A DNA stretch of 40,152 nt from Aquabacter sp040755535 (lineage in GTDB: Bacteria; Pseudomonadota; Alphaproteobacteria; Rhizobiales; Xanthobacteraceae): positions 1 to 40,152 of the forward strand of contig JBFMAV010000035.1 in NCBI GenBank assembly GCA_040755535.1, in the 5' to 3' direction. The notes under the pieces were generated by a model, which saw nothing but the letters and a program-made list of their open reading frames with translations, searched no databases and had not been told where the DNA came from. The position numbers and the translations under genes are program-made. Positions 1 through 7,170 of the stretch are shown here, one piece after another. Position 1 is the stretch's first letter. Each line of letters opens with the position of its first letter.

Positions 1-36
1 CCACTGCAGATCACTCAGCCAGAATTCGCCTGCCAT
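1..36 (-). CDS. IS5-family transposase, N-terminal fragment cut by the window edge
   Basis: Only 12 codons are inside the window. The start ATG is at 36-34 on the minus strand, preceded by a strong ribosome binding site (gaaggag in the transcript). The visible residues, MAGEFWLSDLQW, are the N-terminus I associate with IS5-family DDE transposases, whose first domain is a short helix-turn-helix-like segment before the catalytic core. The DDE residues are outside the window. The identification rests on these 12 residues and the IS-like upstream structure, so it is moderate. Both the binding site and the ATG are buried in a predicted mRNA hairpin. Confidence 0.55.
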   Translation of the reverse strand, partial: MAGEFWLSDLQW

Positions 37-77
37 GACCAAACTCCTTCGGTTAGGAGTTTGAATCACGGCAGGCG
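27..77 (-). promoter_or_regulatory. nested stem-loop burying the RBS and start codon of the transposase
   Basis: Inner stem: aaactcct (41-48) pairs with aggagttt (55-62) over a 6-nt loop. Outer stem: cgcctgcc (27-34) pairs with ggcaggcg (70-77), extended by three pairs (36-38 with 66-68). In a leftward transcript the inner stem covers the GGAG and the outer stem covers the AUG at 36-34. This is the layout expected for fold-back inhibition of transposase translation from transcripts that enter from outside the element, as described for IS10 and IS50. That function is an inference here. Confidence 0.5.
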
Positions 78-121
78 ATCCCATTCAACAACTTGATTGG
101 GTTTTGAGCCTAGAGCATGCG

Positions 122-150
122 CCGATCTGCCTGCACAGCAGACAGATCGG
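122..150. repeat. intergenic hairpin with 8-bp outer arms
   Basis: ccgatctg (122-129) is exactly complementary to cagatcgg (143-150). After one mismatch, four more pairs (131-134 with 138-141) close a 3-nt loop. It lies between the insertion-sequence edge and the S49 peptidase gene, outside any gene. It could be part of a dispersed intergenic element together with the palindrome at 189-215. No U-tract follows on either strand, so it is not a clear terminator. Confidence 0.5.
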
Positions 151-188
151 ATCACGCATTCTCTTTCAATAAGGCAGAGGGCGTTTCA

Positions 189-215
189 CCCATCAGATTG
201 ATTCAATCTGATGGG
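189..215. repeat. 27-bp perfect palindrome downstream of the S49 peptidase gene
   Basis: Two 13-bp arms (189-201 and 203-215) are exact reverse complements around a single central base at 202. The arm reads cccatcagattga. It starts 16 bp beyond the stop codon of the leftward S49 gene. It may serve as a transcript 3' end or be a copy of a dispersed palindromic element. On the minus strand no T-run follows, so a Rho-independent terminator is not well supported. Confidence 0.6.
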
Positions 216-230
216 ATCGCGCTCCAACCC

Positions 231-1136
231 CTACAATCCATAGCGCATCCAGAGGGCGCGTTCCTCGGCGGCGGCGACCAGCGCCTGCACGGCGCCGGCA
301 CCCTGGGCCAAGCCGAGGGAGCCGCCCTCGCCGAGGGAGCCGGAGGCTTCGACGCCACCCAGCCGCCGCGACCACCAGCCGCCCGACGCGATCAGCGGCA
401 TGCGCACCTTCTCCCCGTAGCGGGCCCGCAGCACCGCGCGCAGGTCGCCGAGATCGTCCACCAGCCCGAGGCCGAGCGCCTGGGTGCCGGTCCAGAACTC
501 CCCGGAGAACAGATCCTCTTCCGCGCCGCTCAGCGTATCCGCGCGGCGCGCCTTCACAAGGGCAGCGAAGGTCGCATGGACCTCGGCCTGGATGGCTTTG
601 AGCCGTTCCACATCTTCCGGCTGCTCCGGCTGGAAGGGATCGAGCATCATCTTGCGCGTTCCGGCGGTATGGACGCGGCGGTCCACCCCGATCTTCTCGA
701 TCAGCCGCTCGAAGCCGAAGCCGGCGGAAATAACCCCGATGGAGCCGACGATGGAGGACGGGTCGCAGACGATTTCATCCGCCGCGCAGGCGATCATGTA
801 GCCGCCCGACGCCGCCACATCCTCCACGAAGGCGAAGACATGCTTGCCGGTCTCGTTGGCCAATGCGCGAATGCGCCGGTGGATCAGGTGGGATTGCACC
901 GCAGAGCCGCCGGGCGAATTGATCACCAGCGCAACCGCGGGCGCCTTCTTGACCGCGAAGGCACGCTCGAGCGGGCGGGCGACGGTGGAGATATAGAGGC
1001 CCGGCCGCAGCGGGCCGCCCATGCCGATGGCGCCAGACAGGCGCACCACCGGCACGACGGGAATGTCGGAGCGCCATTTGGCGGGCAGGATGCGGTCGAG
1101 GCCGCGCTTCAGGCTGGTCAGGGCATCGTCAGGCAT
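231..1136 (-). CDS. S49 family peptidase (SppA/SohB-like)
   Basis: A 301-residue serine protease of the signal-peptide-peptidase A family. These enzymes use a Ser-Lys dyad to degrade membrane-embedded or misfolded peptides, usually at the inner membrane. The core shows the NSPGG oxyanion segment at residues 73-77, the nucleophile region with Ser110 in AASGGY, and the likely general-base Lys162 in GTRKMM. Length fits the short bacterial SppA/SohB form with a single protease domain. There is no clear N-terminal membrane helix, so it may be cytoplasmic or peripheral. It stands alone and is divergent from the oxalate decarboxylase gene, with 134 bp between the two starts. Family assignment is firm; the natural substrate cannot be told. 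Confidence 0.9.
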   Translation of the reverse strand: MPDDALTSLKRGLDRILPAKWRSDIPVVPVVRLSGAIGMGGPLRPGLYISTVARPLERAFAVKKAPAVALVINSPGGSAVQSHLIHRRIRALANETGKHVFAFVEDVAASGGYMIACAADEIVCDPSSIVGSIGVISAGFGFERLIEKIGVDRRVHTAGTRKMMLDPFQPEQPEDVERLKAIQAEVHATFAALVKARRADTLSGAEEDLFSGEFWTGTQALGLGLVDDLGDLRAVLRARYGEKVRMPLIASGGWWSRRLGGVEASGSLGEGGSLGLAQGAGAVQALVAAAEERALWMRYGL

Positions 1137-1270
1137 GGCGCTGAGATGCCGGCCAATTCAGGAGAATTGATGGTGGCCGCACTCTTTGCGCGCACCGAAG
1201 AGGACGTCTTCCGTCCGACGCAGGTTCACGCTTCAATCCGCAATGCGGGCGAACCGCGACGGAGGGGCAG

Positions 1271-2518
1271 ATGGACGGGATCTCACGGCGGACGATTCTC
1301 GCGGCGGGCGGGCTGGTGGCGGCGGGCGCCGCCGCGCAGGCGGCGAGCTACGGCAACCCCAACGAGCCGCCCCAAGGTGTGATCAATACTGCCGGCAATC
1401 CCTCAAGCGCCACAGATCCCGGCCCCCAGAACCCGGCCATCGCCTCCCAGTTTCCAGACGCATTCTCCCCGCCGGCAACCGATGTGGGTGACATGCCCAT
1501 GTTCTGGGCCTCGTTCAACAATGCCCCGCGCCGGGTGCAGAACGGCGGGTGGGCGCGTCAGGTGACCCAGGCGGATTTCGCCATCGCCACCGAGATTTCC
1601 GGGGTCAATATGCGCCTGACCCGGGGCGGCATCCGCGAACTGCATTGGCATGTGGCGTCGGAATGGGCCTATGTGACGCGCGGCGCGGTGCGCATCACCA
1701 CCATCGACGGCCAGGGCCGGGCCAATGTGGAGGATGTGGGGGAAGGCGGGCTCTGGTATTTCCCCGCCGGCCTGCCCCATTCCCTCCAGGGCATCGGCGA
1801 AGACGGCTGCGAATTCATCCTGTGCTTCGATGACGGCAAGCAGTCCGAATACAGCACGCTGCTGCTCAATGAATGGTTCGCGCACACCCCGCCCGAAGTG
1901 CTGGCGCTGAATTTCGGCGTGCCGGCCGACACTTTCGCGAAGATCCCGCTGCACGATCTCTATATTTTCCAGGGCGCCATGCCCGCTCCCCTTGCGGAGG
2001 CCCGGGCGCAGGCCCAGGCGGGTTCAGGGCCGATGCCCAACCCCTCCTCCTTCTCCCTGTCCGGCCTCGCCCCGGTGCGCAAGACGAAGGGCGGCGAGGT
2101 TCGCATTGCGGACAGCACCAATTTCAAGGCCTCCGCGACCATCGCGGCCGCGCTGGTGCGGGTCCATCCCGGCGGCATGCGGGAAATGCACTGGCATCCC
2201 AATGCGGACGAATGGCAATATTACATCTCCGGCCAGGCGAGCATGACCGTGTTCGATACCGGCCCCAAGGCCGTGACCCAGAATTTCCGCGCCGGCGACA
2301 TCGGCTACATCCGAAAATCGCTCGGCCACTTCATCCGCAATACCGGCGACACCGACCTCGTATTCCTGGAAGTATTCCGGGCGCCGCAGTTCCAGAATGT
2401 GTCGCTGTCCCAATGGCTGACGCACACGCCTTGGCCCATGGTCGCGCAGCATCTCAACATCGACCCGTCCGTCGTGGGGCGCTTCCCCTCGGATGCGCCC
2501 GCCGTCGTGCCGGTGTGA
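1271..2518 (+). CDS. oxdC: bicupin oxalate decarboxylase, Tat-exported
   Basis: A 415-residue two-cupin enzyme expected to convert oxalate to formate and CO2 with Mn and O2. A twin-arginine signal is present (SRRTIL at residues 5-10, followed by an Ala/Gly-rich stretch to about 25), so it should fold in the cytoplasm and act in the periplasm. Each cupin has a full metal site: His125, His127, Glu131 and His170 in the first, and His307, His309, Glu314 and His353 in the second. The mobile lid that separates decarboxylases from oxidases reads SEYS at 192-195, close to the SENS lid of Bacillus OxdC, and keeps the key glutamate (Glu193). A GGAGGGG ribosome binding site precedes the ATG. It is followed 191 bp later by kdpF in the same direction. 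Oxalate oxidase activity is the main alternative. Confidence 0.88.
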   Translation: MDGISRRTILAAGGLVAAGAAAQAASYGNPNEPPQGVINTAGNPSSATDPGPQNPAIASQFPDAFSPPATDVGDMPMFWASFNNAPRRVQNGGWARQVTQADFAIATEISGVNMRLTRGGIRELHWHVASEWAYVTRGAVRITTIDGQGRANVEDVGEGGLWYFPAGLPHSLQGIGEDGCEFILCFDDGKQSEYSTLLLNEWFAHTPPEVLALNFGVPADTFAKIPLHDLYIFQGAMPAPLAEARAQAQAGSGPMPNPSSFSLSGLAPVRKTKGGEVRIADSTNFKASATIAAALVRVHPGGMREMHWHPNADEWQYYISGQASMTVFDTGPKAVTQNFRAGDIGYIRKSLGHFIRNTGDTDLVFLEVFRAPQFQNVSLSQWLTHTPWPMVAQHLNIDPSVVGRFPSDAPAVVPV

Positions 2519-2553
2519 GGCGCGCCCGACGCGCGTGCGCCGTGCAGGCGGAT

Positions 2554-2613
2554 CCCGAGGCGCATCCTCGCGTGCATCGGCCTGCGGCGCGCGCCCGTCA
2601 CCTCGGGTTTTTT
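2554..2613 (+). terminator. possible terminator or alternative-fold region after oxdC
   Basis: cccgagg (2554-2560) can pair with cctcggg (2601-2607), which is followed directly by six T residues (2608-2613). The same left arm can instead form a local hairpin with cctcg at 2566-2570. The long-range stem encloses about 40 nt, which is unusual for a simple Rho-independent terminator, so the call is tentative. The T-run overlaps the left half-site of the candidate KdpE operator. Confidence 0.35.
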
Positions 2614-2627
2614 ACGCCGGCTTTATG
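2611..2627 (+). promoter_or_regulatory. candidate KdpE operator upstream of kdpFABCDE
   Basis: A direct repeat TTTACG-N5-TTTATG lies 82 bp upstream of the kdpF start. Its two hexamers are 11 bp apart, one helical turn. The Escherichia coli KdpE site, as I recall it, is TTTATA-N5-TTTACA with the same spacing, so the form matches with the order of the two hexamers exchanged. A tandem KdpE dimer bound here would be placed just upstream of the -35 region. I see no convincing -10/-35 pair, as expected for an activator-dependent promoter. Confidence 0.5.
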
Positions 2628-2709
2628 GCTTGCGGCGCTTTCGTCATGGCAGCTTTACGAAGCGCGGGCGTAGGTATCGCCTTATTCCGAAAAGCGAGGG
2701 CTCGCTTTC

Positions 2710-2799
2710 ATGACGCTCGATATCGCCCTGGGCCTGGGGTTGGCCACGGTGCTGTTCTTTTACCTGCTGGCCGCGCTGCTCGCGCCCGAACGCTTCTGA
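2710..2799 (+). CDS. kdpF: KdpF, small membrane subunit of the K+-transporting ATPase
   Basis: A 29-residue peptide with one hydrophobic helix, reading MTLDIALGLG at its start and ending LLAPERF. KdpF is a single-span peptide that stabilises the KdpFABC complex in the inner membrane. Position (first gene, 10 bp before kdpA), size and the C-terminal PERF-type end all match the family. A gaggg-type ribosome binding site lies upstream. Such short genes are often missed by gene callers. Confidence 0.85.
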   Translation: MTLDIALGLGLATVLFFYLLAALLAPERF

Positions 2800-2809
2800 G
2801 GAGGGCGCG

Positions 2810-4495
2810 ATGCAGTCCGATCTGATTCAGGCCGCGCTCTATGCGGTCGTCCTTCTCGTGCTCGCGGTGCCGCTCGGCCTCTATATGGCGCGGGTCTATG
2901 GGGGTGAGGTCCGGTTCCTTGCGCCGGTGGAGCGCGCCCTTCTGGGCGCCGCCGGTGCCGGAGCGAACCAGACCTGGGTGCGCTATGCCGCCTCCCTGCT
3001 GGTGTTCAACGCGGCCGGCTTCGCCCTGCTGTTCGCCATCCTGATGTTCCAGAACCTGCTGCCGCTGAACCCTCAGGGCTTTGACGGCCTCACCTGGCAT
3101 CTCGCCTTCAACACGGCCGTTTCGTTCGTGACCAACACCAATTGGCAGAGCTATGGCGGCGAGACCACGCTGTCGAACTTCAGCCAGATGGTGGGCCTCA
3201 CCACGCAGAATTTCGTCTCGGCCGCCACCGGCATGGCGCTGGCCGCGGCGGTGGCGCGCGGCTTCGCCGGCCGGCAGGTGCGCACGGTCGGCAACTTCTG
3301 GAGCGACCTGACGCGCTCCGTCCTCTACATCCTGTTGCCGCTGAGCCTCGCCCTCGCTTTGGTGTTCGCGGCCCTCGGCCTGCCGCAGACGCTGGCCGGC
3401 TCGGTGGACGCCACGACGCTTGAGGGCGCAAAGCAGACCATCGCCATCGGCCCCGTCGCGTCCCAGCTCGCCATCAAGCAGATCGGCACCAATGGCGGCG
3501 GCTTCTTCAACGTCAATTCCGCCCATCCGTTCGAGAATCCGCTCGCCCTCACGAGCTATCTCTCCATGCTGGCGATCCTGCTGATCCCGGTCGCCTTCTG
3601 CTTCACCTATGGGCGGATGATCGGCGACCGCCGGCAAGGCATCGCCCTGTTCGCCGCCATGGGCGTGCTGCTGGTGGCGGGCTTCGCCGCCCTGTATGCC
3701 GCCGAATATGCCGGCAACCCGCTGCACGCGCCCTATGTGGAGCCGGTGACCGGCAACATGGAAGGCAAGGAACAGCGGTTCGGCCTCATCGGCTCGGTGC
3801 TCTGGGCCGTCACCACCACCGCCGCCTCCAACGGCTCGGTGAATGCGATGCATGACTCGCTCACCCCGCTCGCCGGCCTCATCGCCATGCTCAACATGCA
3901 ATTGGGCGAGATCGTCTATGGCGGCGTGGGCGTCGGTCTCACCGGCATGCTGCTGTTCGTCATCGTCACCGTGTTCCTGGCGGGCCTCATGGTGGGCCGC
4001 ACGCCGGAATATCTCGGCAAGAAGATCGAGGCGAAGGAGGTGAAGCTCGCCGCCCTCACCCTGCTCATCATGCCCATCGGCGTGCTGGTGCTGGGCGCCC
4101 TCGCCATCGCGGCGGGCACGGCCCAAAGCTCGGTTCAGGATGCCGGGCCGCATGGCCTCTCCGAACTGATCTACGCCTACACCTCCGCCACCGGCAATAA
4201 CGGCTCGGCCTTCGCCGGCTTCAACGCCAACACCCCCTGGCACAACACCTTCCTTGGGCTTGCCATGCTGTTCGGCCGGTTCGGCTACATGATCCCCATC
4301 CTCGCCATCGCCGGCTCGCTGGGGCTGAAGACGCCCGCCGCGCCCACCGCCGGGACGTTCCCCACCCATGGCCTCGTCTTCGTGGTCCTGCTGGTGGCGA
4401 CCATCCTGATCGTCGGGGCCCTCACCTTCCTGCCGGCGCTCGCGCTCGGCCCCATCGCCGAGCAGGTCTCCATGCTCGCCGGCACCACCTTCTGA
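2810..4495 (+). CDS. kdpA: KdpA, K+-translocating subunit of the KdpFABC ATPase
   Basis: A 561-residue polytopic inner-membrane protein of the SKT channel-like superfamily that selects and conducts K+ in the high-affinity Kdp pump. The four selectivity-filter segments can be seen: NTNWQSYGGE near residue 107, TNGGGFFNVNSAHPFENP near 226, TAASNGSVNAM near 340, and ATGNNGSAFAG near 462. About ten membrane helices are present, and the length equals that of the Escherichia coli protein to within a few residues. It lies between kdpF (10-bp gap) and kdpB (11-bp gap), with a gaggag ribosome binding site before each following gene, so translation is closely linked. Nothing is missing. Identification is certain. 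Confidence 0.98.
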   Translation: MQSDLIQAALYAVVLLVLAVPLGLYMARVYGGEVRFLAPVERALLGAAGAGANQTWVRYAASLLVFNAAGFALLFAILMFQNLLPLNPQGFDGLTWHLAFNTAVSFVTNTNWQSYGGETTLSNFSQMVGLTTQNFVSAATGMALAAAVARGFAGRQVRTVGNFWSDLTRSVLYILLPLSLALALVFAALGLPQTLAGSVDATTLEGAKQTIAIGPVASQLAIKQIGTNGGGFFNVNSAHPFENPLALTSYLSMLAILLIPVAFCFTYGRMIGDRRQGIALFAAMGVLLVAGFAALYAAEYAGNPLHAPYVEPVTGNMEGKEQRFGLIGSVLWAVTTTAASNGSVNAMHDSLTPLAGLIAMLNMQLGEIVYGGVGVGLTGMLLFVIVTVFLAGLMVGRTPEYLGKKIEAKEVKLAALTLLIMPIGVLVLGALAIAAGTAQSSVQDAGPHGLSELIYAYTSATGNNGSAFAGFNANTPWHNTFLGLAMLFGRFGYMIPILAIAGSLGLKTPAAPTAGTFPTHGLVFVVLLVATILIVGALTFLPALALGPIAEQVSMLAGTTF

Positions 4496-4506
4496 GGAGC
4501 GCGCTC

Positions 4507-6552
4507 ATGTCCAAGCATGCGCCCAACGAGATCGGCCTGTTCGCGCCGGAAATCCTCAAGCCCGCCATCGGCGAAGCATTCCGCAAGCTCGATCCGCGCG
4601 GCCTTGCCCGCAATCCGGTCATCTTCGCCACCGCCTTGGTCTCGCTGCTCGCCACCGTCCTGGTGGTGCAGGAGGGACTGACGGGGGGGCCGGCCTTCTG
4701 GATCGGCCTCCAGATCACCGTCTGGCTCTGGTTCACCGTGCTGTTCGCCAATTTCGCCGAAGCGGTCGCGGAAGGCCGGGGAAAGGCGCGGGCGGATGCG
4801 TTCCGCGCCACCAAATCCACCAACCGCGCCAAATTCCTGGCCGACCCCGCACGGCGCGAGGCAACCACGCTGCGCGACGTGGACCTGCTCCAGCCGGGCG
4901 ACGTGATCCTGGTGGAGGCCGGCGACATCATTCCCACCGATGGGGAGGTGATCGAGGGCGTCGCCTCAGTGAATGAAAGCGCCATCACGGGTGAATCGGC
5001 GCCTGTGATCCGCGAATCCGGCGGCGATCATTCCTCCGTCACCGGCGGCACCACGCTGGTCTCCGACTGGCTGGTGGTGCGCGTCACCGCGCGGCCGGGC
5101 GAGACCTTCCTCGACAAGATGATCGCGCTGGTGGAAGGCGCCAAGCGCCAGAAGACGCCCAACGAGATCGCGCTCAACATTCTGCTGGCGAGCCTGACCC
5201 TGGTCTTCCTGTTCGTGGTGGTGACCCTCCCCTTCTTTGCGTCCTGGTCCGGCACCACCATTCCGACCATCTATCTCATCGCCCTGTTCGTGACGCTCAT
5301 CCCCACCACCATTGGCGGCCTGCTCTCGGCCATCGGCATCGCCGGCATGGATCGTCTCGTGAAGGCGAACGTCATCGCGAAATCGGGTCGCGCCGTGGAG
5401 GCGGCGGGCGACATCGACGTGCTGCTCTTGGACAAGACCGGCACCATCACCTTCGGCAACCGCATGGCCGACGCCTTCGAGCCCGCCCCCGGCGTGTCCG
5501 AGCGGGAGCTTGCGGAAGCCGCCTGGCTCGCCTCGCTGGCCGACGACACGCCGGAGGGCAAGTCCATCGTGGACCTCGCGGTGCGCAAGTTCGGCTTCGC
5601 GGAGGATGGCCAGAAGAGCACCGGCGCGTTCGTGCCCTTCACCGCCCAGACCCGCATGTCGGGCGTGGACCTTGCCGACGGGACCTCCATCCGCAAGGGC
5701 GCGGGCGATGCCATGCGCAAGATGGCCGGCGTGCCCCTGGACGACCAGGTGGAGGGCAGCATCAAGCGCATCGGCTCGGCCGGCGGCACGCCGCTGGTGG
5801 TGGCGCGCGGCACCCACATCATGGGCGTCGTCTATCTGAAGGACATCGTGAAGCCCAACATCCGGGAACGCTTCGCGGAGTTGCGGCGCATGGGCATCCG
5901 CACGGTGATGATCACCGGCGACAATCCCCTCACCGCTGCCGCCATCGCCGCCGAGGCGGGCGTGGACGACTTCCTCGCGGAGGCGACCCCCGAGCGCAAG
6001 CTGGAGCTGATCCGCAAGGAGCAGACGGCCGGCCGCCTCGTCGCCATGTGCGGCGACGGCTCAAACGATGCGCCGGCCCTGGCACAGGCGGATGTGGGCG
6101 TCGCCATGAATTCCGGCACGCCGGCCGCGAAGGAAGCGGGCAACCTCATCGATCTCGACAGCGACCCGACCAAGCTCATCGAGATCGTACTGGTGGGCAA
6201 GCAGCTCCTCATCTCGCGGGGCGCGCTCACCACCTTCTCCATCGCCAACGACGTGGCGAAATATTTCGCCATCCTCCCGGCGCTGTTCGTGGCGGCCTAT
6301 CCGGGCCTGTCCGCGCTCGACATCATGGGGCTCGGCACCGCGCAATCGGCCATTCTCTCCGCCATCATCTTCAACGCGCTGGTCATCATCGCGCTGATCC
6401 CCATCGCCTTGAAGGGCGTCGCCTACAAGCCGTCCTCGGCCTCCGCCCTGCTCTCGCGCAACCTCGCCATCTATGGCGTGGGCGGGCTGATCGTCCCCTT
6501 CGTCGGCATCAAGCTCATCGACATGCTTGTCGATCTGCTCCACCTGGTCTGA
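4507..6552 (+). CDS. kdpB: KdpB, P-type ATPase catalytic subunit
   Basis: A 681-residue P-type (type IA) ATPase that hydrolyses ATP to drive K+ uptake through KdpA. The phosphorylated aspartate is Asp309 in DKTGTIT. The actuator motif TGES is near residue 161, the nucleotide-binding domain follows the phosphorylation site, and the hinge motif GDGSNDAPAL is near 516. Seven or so membrane helices flank these domains, as in the family. It sits 11 bp after kdpA and 10 bp before kdpC, and its own ribosome binding site is gaggagc. Length and motifs match active KdpB, and no inactivating change was seen. Confidence 0.98.
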   Translation: MSKHAPNEIGLFAPEILKPAIGEAFRKLDPRGLARNPVIFATALVSLLATVLVVQEGLTGGPAFWIGLQITVWLWFTVLFANFAEAVAEGRGKARADAFRATKSTNRAKFLADPARREATTLRDVDLLQPGDVILVEAGDIIPTDGEVIEGVASVNESAITGESAPVIRESGGDHSSVTGGTTLVSDWLVVRVTARPGETFLDKMIALVEGAKRQKTPNEIALNILLASLTLVFLFVVVTLPFFASWSGTTIPTIYLIALFVTLIPTTIGGLLSAIGIAGMDRLVKANVIAKSGRAVEAAGDIDVLLLDKTGTITFGNRMADAFEPAPGVSERELAEAAWLASLADDTPEGKSIVDLAVRKFGFAEDGQKSTGAFVPFTAQTRMSGVDLADGTSIRKGAGDAMRKMAGVPLDDQVEGSIKRIGSAGGTPLVVARGTHIMGVVYLKDIVKPNIRERFAELRRMGIRTVMITGDNPLTAAAIAAEAGVDDFLAEATPERKLELIRKEQTAGRLVAMCGDGSNDAPALAQADVGVAMNSGTPAAKEAGNLIDLDSDPTKLIEIVLVGKQLLISRGALTTFSIANDVAKYFAILPALFVAAYPGLSALDIMGLGTAQSAILSAIIFNALVIIALIPIALKGVAYKPSSASALLSRNLAIYGVGGLIVPFVGIKLIDMLVDLLHLV

Positions 6553-6562
6553 GGAGCACGCC

Positions 6563-7165
6563 ATGAAAGAGATACGTGCCACCCTGGTTCTTCTGAGCAT
6601 GTTCACCCTGCTCACGGGCCTCGCCTATCCGCTCGCCATCACCGGCCTTGCCCAGATCCTCTTCCCGGCGCAGGCGAACGGCTCGCTGATCCAGTCCAAC
6701 GGCGCCGTGGTGGGCTCGCGCCTGATCGGCCAGTCCTTCACGTCCGACCGCTATTTCCACGGCCGCCCCTCCGCCACCACGGGCGCGGACTCGAGCGATC
6801 CCTCCAAGAGCGTGGACCAGCCCTATAACGCCGCCGCCTCCAGCGGCTCCAACCTCGCCCCCACGAGCAAGGCCCTGGCGGAGGCAGTGGCGGGGCGGGC
6901 GCAGGCGCTCGGCCCGGGACGCCAGCCGGCGGACCTCGTGACCGCCTCCGCCTCGGGGCTCGATCCCCATATCAGCCCGGCCGGCGCCTATGCGCAGGTG
7001 GAGCGCGTGGCCCGCGCGCGCAACCTGCCGGTCGCGACCGTGCGCGCTTTGGTGGACAAGACCGCGCAAGGGCGGGAATTTGGTATTCTCGGCGAACCGC
7101 GCGTCAATGTGCTGGAGCTTAATCTGGCGCTCGACAAGCTCGGTGCCGGAGGGACCGGTTCTTAA
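6563..7165 (+). CDS. kdpC: KdpC subunit of the K+-transporting ATPase
   Basis: A 200-residue protein with one N-terminal membrane helix (about residues 8-30) and a large periplasmic domain. KdpC binds KdpA and KdpB and is needed for complex assembly and K+ affinity. Typical features are the GSRLIGQSF segment near residue 50, FHGRPSAT near 66, and the C-terminal half beginning DPHISPAGA. I chose the ATG at 6563, behind gaggagcacgcc, over an upstream in-frame ATG at 6527 that lies inside kdpB and would add 12 unlikely residues. kdpD starts 5 bp after its stop. Confidence 0.95.
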   Translation: MKEIRATLVLLSMFTLLTGLAYPLAITGLAQILFPAQANGSLIQSNGAVVGSRLIGQSFTSDRYFHGRPSATTGADSSDPSKSVDQPYNAAASSGSNLAPTSKALAEAVAGRAQALGPGRQPADLVTASASGLDPHISPAGAYAQVERVARARNLPVATVRALVDKTAQGREFGILGEPRVNVLELNLALDKLGAGGTGS

Positions 7166-7170
7166 CGCCC

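Larger units (their letters stand above)
1..110 (-). mobile_element. left-edge fragment of an IS5-like insertion sequence (5' end of the element)
   Basis: The window opens inside the start of a leftward-reading transposase gene. The stretch from its start codon to about position 110 looks like the upstream end of the element. The boundary is uncertain: I place it near the motif gggttttgagcc at 97-108, followed by tag, which would fit an IS5-type end next to a short target duplication. The other end lies outside the window, so the terminal inverted repeat cannot be verified. The region holds a strong nested stem-loop (27-77), described separately. Confidence 0.45.

Noticed and set aside
2708..4369. 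A 553-codon open frame on the minus strand across kdpA
   Set aside because: It is exactly antisense to an intact kdpA, with composition rich in His, Gly, Glu and Arg that is typical of a shadow frame in high-GC DNA.
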